A stretch of DNA of 64,000 nucleotides from assembly GCA_018287875.1 (NCBI GenBank), contig JAGVVL010000002.1, forward strand, positions 4,340,001-4,404,000, given 5' to 3'. Source of the stretch: Nigrospora sphaerica (Eukaryota; Ascomycota; Sordariomycetes; Amphisphaeriales; Apiosporaceae). The stretch's first letter is position 1; each line of letters starts with the position of its first letter. The translations under genes were made by a program, and so were the position numbers. A model generated the notes under the pieces. The model searched no databases. It was not told the origin of the DNA and was given only the letters and a program-made list of their open reading frames with translations. Positions 11,011-23,374 of this stretch are shown one piece after another.

Positions 11011-12420
11011 TTACCGCTTGATCGAGATACTGTTTACCCTCTCTATGAGGGTAAACAGTTCGGCCTGGTCCCGGCCGCCCACGACGACGCTGCCGATGCT
11101 GTACCGGAAGATGCCGCCGGGGCCGCCCCGGCCGGCGCACCAGCCGGCAATCACAATGCTACCTTCAGTCAGCTCCGCGGCAAACTGGTTTTCGAACTGA
11201 TCGCGATCGCCCCGGAAGGCGATAGGCGTAAGCAGAGAGGCGTGGTGCAGGCCGCGGCGCTCGGAAAAGTGTCCCCGAAGCAGGCCCAGGACATAGCTTC
11301 CGGTGAGCCTCACGTTGAGGTCGATGACGAACTGGTTCCCGCTGCCGTCCAACATGATGTCGGCCCCCAGGGGCCCGTAGAAGCCCCGCGAGTGGACGTA
11401 GGCGGCGATCTGGTCCATCGTGGCGGCGTACAGCGCCTGCAGCTCCCCCTGCCGCCGGTAGTCGATGACGGCGCCGTTCCAGTTGCCCCGCGTGTCGATG
11501 ACCTGCTCACAGCAGCCGGTGAAGACGGCGCGGCCCGTCTTCGTGACGAAGAAGGACTGGGCGACGGCGGTACCGGGCAGCAGGTCTTGCAGAATCAGGC
11601 TGACGGGCCGCAGCCGGGCGCTCTCTTCCGTCAGCGTGCGGATCATGGACAGCACCTCGTTCTCCAGCACCTCGAGGCAGCGCGCGCGGTCCTGCTCGTC
11701 CCGCAGGACGAAAACACCCTGGCCGGCGAGGGACTGGGGGAACTTGAGGACGAAGGGCAGGGCGCGGTCGCGGACCGCGGCCACGAGGCGCTTGGCCTCC
11801 TCGTCGACCAGCCACGGGTCCTCAACGTCGGCGACGCCGAGTTGGCACTCCACGACCTCGGTCGGCGGGGTGGGCAGGCCGGCGGCGGCCAGGCTGCGCT
11901 TCGAGAGCAATTCGTAGTGGACCGCCTGGTCCACCACCGTGTCGTACGATTCGAGGCAGTCGATCGGCGTGTACGTGACAACCTTCTCGCCGGGCGCCGT
12001 CTTGAACTGCGCCGGGTTGCTGATGAAGCCCAGCCTCGGCCGCTGCCGGGGCACCAGCTGGTTGTAGACGCGCTCGGCGTCGAGGCGGTGGCCGGGCACC
12101 GAGTTGAAGGCCAGGGCGGCCACCGACTCGAACGTCGACTTGTCCAGGTCAAACAGGTGGACGGACATGGGGCCGGCCACGATGCCGTGGTGCTGGGCCG
12201 TCGCGCCAAGACATATGCGCGCGTAGACGTCGTTGCCAACCTTGGCGTAGTTGGGGGCCTGGTAAGGAAACTTGGTGTTCAAGGGTAAAGAAGCGGCGAC
12301 GGGCCCGCCAGGCGGCGGCACGGCGATGACCAGGGCGATCTCCCGCGCGTCGCCGCCGTCGAGGGCGTACAGGTCTGCGAGCGTCGTGTCCAGCTCGATC
12401 TGGGGCAACGTGGGCGCCAT
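11011..12420 (-). CDS. Stand-alone ATP-grasp ligase
   Basis: A single uninterrupted exon of 469 residues. The central region has the ATP-grasp features: FVLKFPQSLAGQGVFV (residues 223-238, lysine plus glycine-rich nucleotide loop), the adenine-proximal strand LILQDLLPG (275-283), and the metal-binding triad of type D-x-N-x-R in VIDLNVRLTGS (D367, N369, R371). Residues 1-170 have no obvious signature. Fungal relatives are often named solid-state-culture-specific ATP-grasp proteins. The fold usually activates a carboxylate as acyl phosphate and joins it to an amine or thiol. Flanked by P450-2 (same strand) and the divergent ABC exporter, it is a candidate for amide formation on the pathway acid; the substrates cannot be read from the sequence. 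Confidence 0.85.
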   Translation of the reverse strand: MAPTLPQIELDTTLADLYALDGGDAREIALVIAVPPPGGPVAASLPLNTKFPYQAPNYAKVGNDVYARICLGATAQHHGIVAGPMSVHLFDLDKSTFESVAALAFNSVPGHRLDAERVYNQLVPRQRPRLGFISNPAQFKTAPGEKVVTYTPIDCLESYDTVVDQAVHYELLSKRSLAAAGLPTPPTEVVECQLGVADVEDPWLVDEEAKRLVAAVRDRALPFVLKFPQSLAGQGVFVLRDEQDRARCLEVLENEVLSMIRTLTEESARLRPVSLILQDLLPGTAVAQSFFVTKTGRAVFTGCCEQVIDTRGNWNGAVIDYRRQGELQALYAATMDQIAAYVHSRGFYGPLGADIMLDGSGNQFVIDLNVRLTGSYVLGLLRGHFSERRGLHHASLLTPIAFRGDRDQFENQFAAELTEGSIVIAGWCAGRGGPGGIFRYSIGSVVVGGRDQAELFTLIERVNSISIKR

Positions 12421-13601
12421 GGCCGGCGGTGGAGAGGGACGGATGCCTAGGGTGTGGGTTTCTCTCTGGGCCGGGTTCCGGCGCTGCAGCCCTAAACTCT
12501 ACGTGAGGCAGGCAGACGGTTGGCTCGGGCAGTGCTAAGCAGAGGGGTTCGCTTTAGAGGCGGCGGCCAAGGAGACGTCCGTCGTGGGGAATGGATCGTA
12601 GCGTGCGTCGACCGGCCGGGCCCTCAAAGGCACGGCGGAGCTGGAACACCATATAGTCGCCTCGTCGCCTCGTTGCCCGCCTCCAGGGCGGCGCGTATAG
12701 ACGCGGCTGGGACGGGCGCGGCTGTCTTCTCGCTCGACCGCGCCGTTCCTCCCGTCTCGACCCAGCGCTCTGGGGATGCCGGCGCCGGGCAGGGATGAGG
12801 GTGACGGAGGCGTTGACATGGCGGGCGACCTGACCGTAACGTTGACGGCTTTGACGGTGCTGGCCCCGGTAGAAGCAGCGGCTGAGATGTCAGCCAGGGC
12901 CGTGACGGTAGCGACTGGCTGACATTGGATGACAGCGGGTAGTCCCTGCTTTCCTGGCCCAGAACCAGCTTGGCGCCACACTACTGTGTACTAGCCCCGG
13001 ATAGTAAGCACCCAACCCTAGGTACCAAATCACCTCCCTGGGCGAGGGCGTTGCCGTAAGTATTTGGGGGTGGCCGGTAGGCAGGCTAAGCGATGAAGGG
13101 ATACGCGCCGGGGGTCTCTCACTTTGGCTGCGTGCTTCGTACACTACGAATACAGGCGACGGGAAAACCGGGGCTCGCGATGCGCAGGGCGAGAGCTGAA
13201 CGAAAGCGAGAGCCGCATTGCCGCCAACACCTCTTCCTTCCCCCGGTCGGCCCACGCGCGACTGAATCGTGACCAGCCGTGATCCCCCCGGCCCTCCCTT
13301 GGCTTGCGAGCATCCCCAAGGCGCGGCTGGGCCACTCGTGGTTCCATGGTAAGCCAGGGACCGCCACCTCCACGTGCGCGCCCCGGCTGCCAACGCGAGT
13401 GAGTCCTCGCCTTCGCCGCTATCGACAAGGGTGCTCGGCGCTCGCACCGGCGGAATGGCTCGGGATCGCGAAACGAGAGCCGTGGCGGTGCGGTGGGATC
13501 TGGAGAGGACCCCGCCCTGCTCGACACTCCCTTAACTCTGCCTCTCCTTCCCCATTCGTCCACGAGTGTCTTTGCTGGTGTACTGCTCCATTGCCGCCAT
13601 C
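12421..13601. other. Divergent promoter region, ATP-grasp / ABC exporter
   Basis: A 1.2-kb head-to-head intergenic region expected to drive both the ATP-grasp gene (minus) and the ABC transporter (plus). The open frames present show no domain. Confidence 0.55.
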
Positions 13602-16600
13602 ATGGCTATGACTTCCGAGGATGAGGTCAAGTTGGTCGACATGCCGGGGCCCGGCGCGGGCTGGGCCCAAGGGCAACCCCCCGCCGCGTCCATCAAGGAC
13701 GGCATGGCGAGCGATGCGAGTCTTGCAAAAGCCCGAGACGAGACGGCCGCAGAGGTTCCCGGCGGCGACGACGGCAACGACGGTATCGGGAGCAGGAGCC
13801 CGAGCCGTGACCCCGTGGCCAAGAAACCTCGGCGTCCATGGCAGCGCCTGTTGGACCGTTGGAGGCGCGCGCCCCCCGTGCCCGAACAGCGCCTGCCCTG
13901 CCCCGAATACGAAGCCGGCGTCTTGAGCAAGCTCACCTTCAGCTGGGTATCCTCACTAATGACGGTAAGTGGCGCTCTTCCCACGCGCCGTACGCGTCGT
14001 GCGCCGGCTCCGAGACGATGGGCTAACACCCGCTGCCATCAGCTGGGCTACAGACGCCCGCTGAAGGCCAACGATATCTACCTCATCAGCCCTGCGCGCA
14101 GCGTCGAGTGCCACAGCGCCACGGCCGATGCCATCTACAAGGCGTGCGTTGCAAACGGCACCAAGAACCCCCTGTTCTGGGCGCTGTACACCACCTTCAA
14201 GCGCGACTTCTGGATCGCCGGCGTCTGCAGACTCGCGGCTGACCTGTTTACCGTCGCCTCCCCCTACACCCTGCGTTTTCTCATCCAATTCATCCAGGAC
14301 TCGTACGTTTCGCACTTCTTCCCCGATCGCACCCCGCCGCCCATCGAGCACGGCATCGGCCTCCTGGTCGGCATCCTGGTCATGCAGATCCTGCAAAGTT
14401 TCACCAACAACCACTTCCTGTACCGCGGCTCCCTAGTGGGCGGTCAGATGCGCGCCGTCCTGACGACCTTCATCTTCGAGAAATCGGTCCGCATTTCGGG
14501 CCGCGCGAGGGCTGGAGGCGAGGCCCCCGGCGAGGACGGCCGGGACGGCCGGCCGGCCGATGGGGAGGCCGCGGGTGTAGAGGCCGAAGGGCCCACCGAG
14601 AGCAAGAAGGAAGAGGGCGAGGAGAAAAAGGCCAAGAAGGAGCAGCGGAGGAAGAAGAAGAAGGAACCGGCGGGGTGGAATACGGGCCGAGTCATCAACC
14701 TCCAGTCCATGGACGCCACCCGCATCGATTCGTGTGTCGGCATGATTCACATGGTCTGGACGGCTCCCCTGGTCATTCTCATCTGCATGGCCCTGCTTAT
14801 CGTGAACCTCGGCTACAGCGCACTCGCCGGTTTCGCCTGCGTCGTGTTCATGATGGCAATTCTGATCAAGACGGTCCAGGTGCTCATGCGCCGCCGAGCG
14901 AACCTCAACGACTACATCGACGGTCGTGTCGGCCTCATGCAGGAAACCCTGCAGGCCATCCGGCTCGTCAAGTACCTGGGCTGGGAGAGCAGCTTCCTCG
15001 AGCGGCTCGACAAGGTCCGAGACGAGGAGACGGCCGCGCTGCAGTTCTACATGACGATCCGGAACGTGGTGACGACGCTGGGCCAGGTACTGCCCGTCAT
15101 CGCCGCAATGTTTGCCTTCCTGACTTGGGCGCTGACGGGCCACCCGATCTCGGCCGCCGTCGTTTTCTCGTCGATGGCCCTGTTCAACTGCCTCCGCATG
15201 CCTCTCAACTACCTGCCGGTGGTTCTGGGCCTCGCCGGCGAGGGCTGGACGTCGTTGCTGCGCATCCAGGGCTACCTGGCTGCCGAGGAGGTCGAGAAGG
15301 TCGAAATTGACCCCCAGATGGACGAGGCCGTCGTGGTCCGAGATGCCAGCTTCACGTGGGAGCAGAACGCGCAGTCGGGCGACGCGCCCGCCCCGGGCGT
15401 GAAGGCCGGCGGTGACCAGACGGCGCGGCAGCCGTTCCAGCTCCGGGACGTCGACTTGGCGGTGCGCCGGGGCGAGCTGCTGGCCGTCATCGGCGGCGTC
15501 GCGTCGGGCAAGAGCTCGCTCTTGGCGGCGCTCGCCGGCGACATGCGGCGGACGGCGGGCTCTTTTGTCTGGGGCGGCTCGCGGGCGCTCTGCACGCAGA
15601 CGGCCTGGATCCAGAACGCCACGGTGCGGGAAAACATCCTCTTCGGCCACGACTTCGACGGCGACTGGTACGACCAGGTCATTCGTGCCTGCGCCCTGGA
15701 CCGCGATCTCGAGATCCTGGCCCACGGCGACGCGACCGAGATCGGCGAGCGCGGCATCAACCTCTCGGGCGGCCAGAGGCAGCGCATCAGCCTGGCCCGG
15801 GCCGTCTACTCGCGCGCCGAGATGCTGATGCTGGACGACCCTCTCAGCGCCGTCGACGCATACGTGGGCAAGCACATGTTTGAGCAGGCCATCTGCGGTC
15901 TGCTGGCCTCCTGCACCCGCATCCTGGTGACGCACCACGCCCACATCTGGCCCCAGTGCGACCGGATCCTTTGGCTGGACGAGGGCCGCGTGGTGGCCTG
16001 CGATACGTACGACAACCTCATGGCCAACCACCCGGCCTTTGCCGACATGGTCCGGACCGCCGACGCCAACGGGGACGACGACGACGACGACGACGACTCC
16101 GGGAAGGTGGAGGAGGTGGCGGAGAAGACGATGGAGGGGGAGGAAGAGGCCGGCGAGAGCGGCGGCCCGATTACGAAGACGAAAACCCCCGTGAAGCGAC
16201 TGGCTCCCAAGCACAGCATGCCGCTGGCACAGAAGCTGCCGCCCAAGGACGAGCTCATGCAGGCCGAGGAGCAGGAGGTCTCGAGCATCCCCTGGTCCGT
16301 CTACTGGTCCTACATCACGTCGGCCAAGAGCCCGTTTCTGGTCCTGGCCACGCTGCCTCTGCTGTGCCTGGCCCAGGGCACCAACATCATGACGGGCATC
16401 TGGCTGGCCTCGTGGAGCGGGGACCGGTACGGGCTGGAGCGCGACTCGTACATTGCCGGCTACGTCGCCTTCGCCATGAGCCAGCCCGTCTTCCTTTACC
16501 TCTTTGGCATCTGCGCCGCCTTGTGGTGCACCCAGGCGAGCAACACGATGGTGCACCGGGCCACGCATGCCGTCATCCACGCGCCCGTGTCCTTCTTCGA

Positions 16601-18117
16601 CAGCACGCCGCTGGGACGCATCATCAACCGCCTCTCCAAGGACGTGGACGTCATGGACTTCAACCTTACCGAGGCTCTGCGCCTCTTCATGATCTCGGTG
16701 GCCATTATTCTATCCATCTTCGCCCTGATCATCTACTACTTCTACTGGGTGAGTGATCCGGGCCCCTTCTCTTCCCCTCCCCTCGCTTCCCCTCCCGCCA
16801 TTCGTGCACGCGCGCGCGGTCTACCACTGGCGCTTTGGGTACTGACACGGGGTTCGTCGGTTGCAGTTTGCCGCGGGCTTGGGCGGCGCCCTAGTCATCG
16901 TGATCCTCTCGGCCGCCTACTACCGCGCATCGGGTCGCGAAATCAAGCGGCACGAGTCGGTGCTGCGGTCAACCGTGGTCGCGCGCTTCAGCGAGGGCCT
17001 CAGCGGCGTCATCTGCATCCGCACGTACGGCCGCGAGGAGGCCTTCAAGCACCGGGTGCGCACCGCCGTCGACGACATGGACAGCGCCGCCTACCTCGGC
17101 TTGGCGGCGCAGCGCTGGCTCGGCTTCCGCCTCGACTACGTGGGCATCATGCTCATCATGACGGCCGGCGTGCTGACGCTGGTCGAGCGCCAGCGCCAGA
17201 ACCCCGCCATCAGCGGCATGGTGCTGTCCTACACGCTCGGCGCCGTGCAGGTGCTGCAGTTCATCGTGCGCCAGTGGGCCGACGTGGAAAACGCCATGAA
17301 CGGCACCGAGCGCCTGCATTCGTACGAGAACCGCCTGCCGCAGGAGACGACAGGCGACGCCGTGGCCGTCGACTCGGCCTGGCCGGCGCACGGCGAGGTC
17401 GTCTTCGACGACATCCACATGCGCTACCGCCCGGGCCAGCCCGAGGTCCTCCGCGGCTTCTCGCTGCGCGTCGCCGCCGGCGAGCACATCGGCATCGTCG
17501 GGCGCACCGGCGCCGGCAAGTCGTCGCTCATCGCCGCCCTCTTCCGCACCACGGAGCTGTCGCGGGGCCGCATCGTCATTGACGGCGTCGAGGCGGCCCG
17601 CGTGCCGCTGGACAAGCTGCGCTCCAACCTGGCCATCGTCCCGCAGGAAACGACCCTGTTCCACGGCACCGTGCGGTCCAACCTGGACCCCTTCAGTTCC
17701 TACGCCGAGTGGGCCCTGCTGGACGCACTGTCGCAGGCCGACCTGTCGTCGTCGCTGGGCCTGGACGACATGATCGAAGAGGGGGGCGCGAACCTGTCCC
17801 TGGGGCAGCAGCAACAGCTCGCCCTGGCGAGGGTCCTCGTCCGCGGCAACAGGATCGTCGTGTGCGACGAGGCCACCTCCAACGTGGATCTGCAGGCCGA
17901 CGACCGGCTCCAGGCCACCATGGCCAAGGCCTTCAAGGGCCGGACGGTGCTGACCATCGCCCACCGCCTCCGTACCATTCTTCGCTACGATCGCATTTTG
18001 GTCATGGACCAGGGTCGGATTATCGAGTTGGGAACCCCGACAGAGCTGTACGAGGGCGGCGGCGTGTTCCGCGGCATGTGTGATAAAAGTAATATTACGA
18101 AGAAGGATTTCGTATGA
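13602..18117 (+). CDS. ABC transporter, ABCC (MRP/Yor1-like) family
   Basis: Exons 13602-13964, 14043-16748 and 16867-18117 encode 1439 residues. The 78-bp first intron is a multiple of three with no stop, so a naive frame runs through it. The order is TMD1-NBD1-TMD2-NBD2 without an MRP1-type TMD0. NBD1 has Walker A GGVASGKSS, signature LSGGQRQRISLARAV and Walker B MLMLDDPLSAVD, with Asp in the catalytic Glu position as usual for ABCC NBD1. NBD2 has GRTGAGKSS, LSLGQQQQLALARVL, VVCDEATSNVD and the H-loop IAHRL. A Lys/Glu-rich insert (about residues 275-336) lies in a cytosolic loop of TMD1, and an eight-Asp run follows NBD1 near residue 800. It is probably the plasma-membrane or vacuolar exporter of the cluster product; its position next to ATP-grasp and dioxygenase genes supports that. 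Confidence 0.92.
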
Positions 18118-19136
18118 ACGACGGAGGTTTACCATCCATAAGCTATATGTGCGTATACAATATAATTTCCCTACAGTTTCCTAGCATTCAAAATCCTCAT
18201 CATTTGTTGAATGCCAAAACGTGGGCATGCAAGTGCGAGATGAAGTCTGTTCGAACTAGCCTGCGTATCGCCCAAAGATAAGCCAAACAATCACCTCTCA
18301 TAGATGATGGGGTTGAAGACATCCTACCGGCATCTGGCGGTCACGCGTGAAGCTGATGGCACTCCCGTCGGGATTAATACTAAAGGCACCAAGGACCGGT
18401 TGTTGAGTCCGGACTTTAGGAGTTGGGAGCAGTTTCTGGAGAAGCTAGCGTCCTTATAGGCGAAAGGGTTTTAGACGTCAAGATTGTCCAGGAACCTCTG
18501 ACGAAGCCATGGAGGAATTCGAAATGTGACGGCGCCCGTTTAGATTTGTTGCCAAAGCCTCCAAGTCATACTGTCGTGCCGGTGGGCAAGGTCACCGCCA
18601 TGGAATCCAAGGCTTACAAGGGCATATTCCGGCGCTATTGCGGCACCTTGGCTTCCTACCTCCTCCCGATGTGGCTGTTGCTACGCCTTAAGAGAAGCCT
18701 ACGTCGACAGGAGTTCCAACGGCAGCTATGCCCGCTTTGGGGGGGTTCCCGAGGATGGACGCCAGGTATACTTCTTCCCTCGCCTTTCGTATTTTGGTGA
18801 CCCCCCTCATTATCTACTATTAACGGTTCAACTACTCGGGCATCATCGGCATAAGACGGCCTTGCTGAAGGATATAGCGATAGGTCAAGCGGACAAGGGC
18901 GAGGACTTCACCGAGATGGAACTGGGCAAACGAACAAAAGCAGAGGGAAGCGGAAGGAGCATGGCGTTTCATAGCCTTTGTGTAGGGAAGGGGTTTTGTA
19001 TTGCTTTTCAGACGGGTTCGTATTGTTTCTCGGATGGACCGCACAAGCCACAGTGATTTCGAACTTGTATTCCCCGCGTTGGGTTGCGCGCAAGGAACCG
19101 AGAGAAAGCGACGAGGCTTTACTTTAGGGCGGGCCG
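18118..19136. other. Convergent intergenic region
   Basis: Between the ABC transporter and dioxygenase-1 stops. A 125-codon open frame at 18423-18800 has no recognisable domain and was not called. Confidence 0.55.
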
Positions 19137-20378
19137 TCAAACGGCCTCGGCCCCGCCAGCGGCGACGCCGTCGGTCTGGTACATAGCGCGGGCGCGGCGC
19201 TTGACCCATTCGGCGCAGCTGACCTCGTCGTACTTCTTCTCCTCGCCGGGGGCGACGCAGCTGTCGAGCACAGCGCAGCTCTCGTTCCAGTTGAAACCGA
19301 CGAAGAAGGGCAGGCTGACGCGCTCGCGTCCGCTGTGGTTCTGCGCGCGGTGGACGGTGCTGACGTAGCGGTCGTTGGTAATGCGCTGCATGTAGTCGGC
19401 AATGTTGACCACGAGCGTGCCGGGGATCGGCGCCGCCCGAATCCACTGGCCCTGCCGGTTCAGCACCTGCAGGCCGCCGCGGTCGTCCTGCCACAGGATG
19501 GTGAAGAGCTGGAAGTCGGTGTGCGACCCGATGGACACAGGCGCGCCCTGGTCCGGACGGGCGTCTTGCTCGTCGCCCGAGGGTCCCGCGATGGGGGGGT
19601 AGCTAGATCGGTGGTCAGTCAGCGCTTTTGTGGCGGGCATGCGCGCCGAGTGGCCTCGTCATGCCCCGGCTGCTCTGAGCAGAGGAGCGGCTCACTAGTT
19701 CATAGCCAAGACGGCGTCGGGGTGCGACACCTTGGCGTCGAAGAAGTCCTCGTCGAGGTCCAGGGACAAGGCAAAGGCGCGGACCAGGGCGCGGGCCAGG
19801 GCAAGGCAGGCTCGCCAGTAATCGACGACGGCGGTTTTAAAGTGCGGCAGATTGGCGGTGGCGTCCCAGGGGAAGTCCTCGGAGTGCAGGTGGGCGGCGA
19901 CGTGTGGGGGAATGGCGGCGACGTCGGGCACCTGGGGATCGAAGCGCGGGTCGTACATACAAGAGAAGCTCTCGCGCACGTCGACGGACTCGAAGGGGTT
20001 GATGCGCTGCGAGGCGGCCGGCTTGTAGCCGTTGAAGCAGGCCGAGCCGTCGATGTTGGCCCGTTGCTTGACCTCGACGGGCTGCCGGAAGAAGTCGAGA
20101 CACGCCGCGTGCGCCGCCGCCGTCGTCGTGGCGGGTATGCCGTGCTGGGCGATGTAGAAGAAGCCCGTGTTGGTCGCCGCCTCGCGGATGCGCATGGCCA
20201 CGGCCCGCCGCTCCTCCTGGGAGGCGCTGAAGAGGCCCGACACGTCGATCACGGGTATCTCGGACGGCCTGGCCTCGCGGAGCGGCGTCTGGAGCACCGT
20301 CCGGGATACGGGGCCATTTCCCGAGGAGATGAACAGCTGCGTGGTGGGGACCGGGGACGCCAGTGTCGTGGCCGTCAT
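19137..20378 (-). CDS. 2-oxoglutarate/Fe(II) dioxygenase 1 (IPNS-like)
   Basis: Exons 19696-20378 and 19137-19602, joined over a 93-bp intron (GTGAGC/TCTAG), give 382 residues. The N-terminal DIOX_N part contains EIPVIDVSGLF and GFFYIAQHGI. The catalytic jelly-roll has the iron-binding facial triad H255-T-D257 (SHTDFQLFTIL) and H312 (STVHRA), and the 2OG-anchoring RxS pair R322/S324 (RERVS). The intron splits a Tyr codon and rebuilds the family motif NYYPPI. The reaction class is 2OG-dependent hydroxylation, desaturation or ring closure, and the protein is cytosolic. A second family member is at 23375, separated only by the MFS gene, so they probably act on the same pathway. Their sequences differ enough to suggest distinct steps. 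Confidence 0.9.
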
Positions 20379-20818
20379 CTTTCACGAATCCTTGGTCTCT
20401 CCGCCTGAGCTTTCGTGGCAGGAAACAGACACCGGTTCGCGGTGCCAATCGTGCTGGGGTCGTTTCATGATCTTGAGTTGCTTGTCGGACTGAAGCCGAC
20501 GCCACCGATGTCCCGCAAGTCCTCTTATCATGAGAGCCGAGCGCTGGGCTGAACTAGCGCACAGCCCCAGGTCCTCGCAGCCCCACCAGTGGCCCCACGA
20601 CCAGTAGTGCGGGGGGGGGAAGGGGGTGGTAGAGGCCTAACGTCCCCTATTCCAGCGCGCAATACACTAATCCGGTTCTCTGGTCCTTCACTTCACCATG
20701 CATTCTCCCACATAATGCCCCTGGTCTTCCCCTCCACCCCTTTAAAACCGAGGACCCAGCGCCGACAAGTCGCTACTGTTTGCCAAGTACATACTTTCCA
20801 TGGCTCAAGTACTACACA
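20379..20818. other. Intergenic region upstream of dioxygenase 1
   Basis: A 440-bp spacer holding the dioxygenase-1 promoter and the 3' flank of the MFS gene. A G-run lies at about 20609-20630. No further feature was recognised. Confidence 0.55.
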
Positions 20819-22583
20819 TCAGCTGGAATTCCCTTCCTTCTGATCCGCGTGCAGTGAAAGATTGGTAATTCCACCCGGCGTTGAATCGTCCCCGGCCGAC
20901 TCGACGCTCTCCAACCGCTGCTGCGTCTTTTGGTGCTCGGCGCGAAGCTCCAAGACGCGGACCAGCACTACCCACACCGTCATACCGCACACAAAGACGA
21001 GACTCGCCTTGAACCCCTTGGAGAACTCGGGCGCGTCCGTGACGGGGTACAGGAACTGCTGTATGAGCGCCGTCACGGCGCCGCCCCACGAGTTCATGAT
21101 GGCTAGCGTAAGGGCGCGCACTTGGCTGTCCCCCGCCGTGAGGATGTTGGCCCAGCTGTAGTACATGGGCGACAGCGGCCCATCGAGCCCGGCAAACATG
21201 TAGGCGACGATGCGCAGGCCCAGCGGTATCTCCCACGCTACGAGGCAAGCCGTGCCGAAGAGCAAGATGCCGAGGTTGATCAGGACCGCCACCATGCGCC
21301 GGCCCGTCGCGTCCACGTAGACGTTGAGCAGCAGCACCATAGCGATGTTCCAGCCGTTGATGGCCGTCGGGATGTTGTTGACCTCGTACAAGGTCCAATG
21401 CCGTTCTGCGTCGTTCTTCAGGTACAGCTGCATCACCGTGTTGGCGACTTTGCCCACCGTTGTGTTCCAGAACCTGGCGTCGAAAGTCAGCAGGAGAGGA
21501 GCAGGGCGAGGCACCTTTAAATGCTCCTGGGGATCGAAACCCGCTCCAGACTCACATCCACAAGACGGTTAGAACGTAAAGCTGCCACGACTTGATGCTT
21601 CTCAGGAACAGGTCCCAGGTAAAGTTGGACGTCTCCTCGCGGCCGTCTTCGACCAGGCGCTCGATGCAGCGTGCCTTATCCTCGGCGCTGAGGTAGAAGG
21701 CCTTCGTGGTATACGGTGTGTCGGGGAAAAAGACGGCGCCGTAGGCAGCCACAACGATGGTAATAACGCCGTCGATAATGAAGACCCTGGCGACAAGTCA
21801 GAGGGGGGTGTGCACCTAACTAGGTAGGCAAAAGGGGCAGGAGGACAGGAGGATAGAAGGGCAGAAGGGCAGAAAAGAAGAAAGGCAGAAGGGCGTAATT
21901 ACCATCTCCACGCAACGATGCCATTTCTCCCGTCGAGGCTGGCGAGGACGGCACTCTGGAGGTAGCCCGAGATCATGGTGCCGACATAGGCAGCGCATGC
22001 GAAGATGGCTGTGCGCTTGCCCAACTCCGTCCGCTTGTACCAAGATCCAAGGACGTACTGGACGCCGACAAAGCACGATCCCTCGAGAAAGCCTATGACG
22101 AACCGCAGGGGGTACAGCTGACGCCAAACGTCAGTACCAGTCCGCTCAAAAATAACAGCGGGAAGAGCGTACCTGGTTCACACTGGTTACGGCAAAGGTG
22201 GCGATGGTGAGGACGCCCCATACGAGCTCCAGTCCTGGCAGTAGGAAGCGAGGAGGCACCCAGGTGAGCAGCAGGTTGGCCGGAATGGGACCCAGGATCT
22301 GGCCTATAGAGAAGCACGTCTGGGCGAGGTTGAACTCAGTGCCGTACATGGACAGGTCCTCGCGCATGCCGCTCACGAAGGCATTGCTGAGGTTGGACTG
22401 GTCCAGCCATTTGGTGAAGTAGGCGAGGCAGCCGTAAGTGAGGATGAAGAAATCGATCTTGAAGAGCAGCTTCTTTTCCGCGCTCGAGGTGCCCCGGGGG
22501 TGCCAGACGAAGAAGTCGGGCCTGTCCTTGCCGTAGAAGGAGCCGAGCAGGTTTTGGGCGTAGTAGGATAGCGAGAGCGCCAT
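20819..22583 (-). CDS. MFS anion:cation symporter (Liz1/Dal5-like)
   Basis: Four exons (22173-22583, 21903-22117, 21556-21786, 20819-21473) give 503 residues, with splice sites GTACGC/GTCAG, GTAATT/GCCAG and GTGAGT/GCCAG. About twelve hydrophobic segments are present. The N-terminal cytosolic stretch DFFVWHPRGTSSAEKKLL leads into KIDFFILTYGCLAYF and LDQSNLSNAFVSGM, the characteristic opening of the allantoate/pantothenate (Dal5, Liz1, Seo1, Tna1) branch of the ACS family. These are usually proton symporters for vitamins or small carboxylates. In a biosynthetic cluster it could import a precursor or move an intermediate; the substrate cannot be read from the sequence. The second intron is a purine/pyrimidine-biased, near-repetitive stretch (about 21838-21895). 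Confidence 0.88.
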
Positions 22584-23374
22584 CTTGCTTCCCTGCTGTT
22601 ACCTGCAACACCACGAGGGAAAGCGGCACTGGCGGAGGCGGACACAAAGAAAAAGGGCGAGGGCGACGGAGGAGGAAGGGGAGCCTAGTACCGTGATGCG
22701 GAAGTGAACTAGCATCAGACGTCCTCGGGGAACGGGTCTCGGGCTCGAACCAGGTCCATCGCCAGCAGAGGGTAATAATATAGGCTGCCCATGGGCATCC
22801 ATCCATGCCTCAGTAGGCGCAACAGGAGAGCATGTCTACCTCTTGGCTCCGGCACTTTTAGACAAGGAGCAGGTACGGGTCGGCCACCGATAGATAGATA
22901 GCCGCACCCGATGAAAGGAAGAGGTGCCTATGGCGTCAGGCAGCAAAGCGCACTGTGGAGGCGATAAAGGAATGGGTATGGGGTAGCGTGGGAAAGCACC
23001 ATGGAGACGATAAAGGAATGGAGAGGGCCCGATTGGATAAGAAGCCATAGAGATAGGAGGGCCCCGTTAGCCTGGTGGCGATGCGCTACCGGTACATGTC
23101 GGCGAATGCGACGTCCTATAGATACTAAGATAATAGGGACTCCTGTTACTGACAACCTTTGTTAGGATGGAGTGCATATGCGGGGGGGTTCCGATCGACG
23201 CGGGGTAGGCTCGGAACGATCAAAAGTAATTTATTGTCCCGTTCCATCCACCACCCCGGACCGGGAATAGAGACACGGGCAGGACGGTCCCGATAGACTT
23301 GGCCGCTAACGTTTCCTTTACCACTCGGCGCTTCGCACTTAACGTGCATTAGACAATACGCGCCTTGTATCGCG
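22584..23374. other. Divergent promoter region, MFS / dioxygenase 2
   Basis: A head-to-head region of about 790 bp. Two near-identical phrases (GATAAAGGAATGG, near 22962 and 23008) about 45 bp apart are the only internal repetition noticed. No gene is supported. Confidence 0.5.

Noticed and set aside
13566..13601. GTG start upstream of the ABC transporter
   Set aside because: The first ATG in frame is 13602; non-ATG initiation is not needed.
18423..18800. 125-codon ORF between the ABC transporter and dioxygenase 1
   Set aside because: No recognisable motif; sits between two convergent genes.
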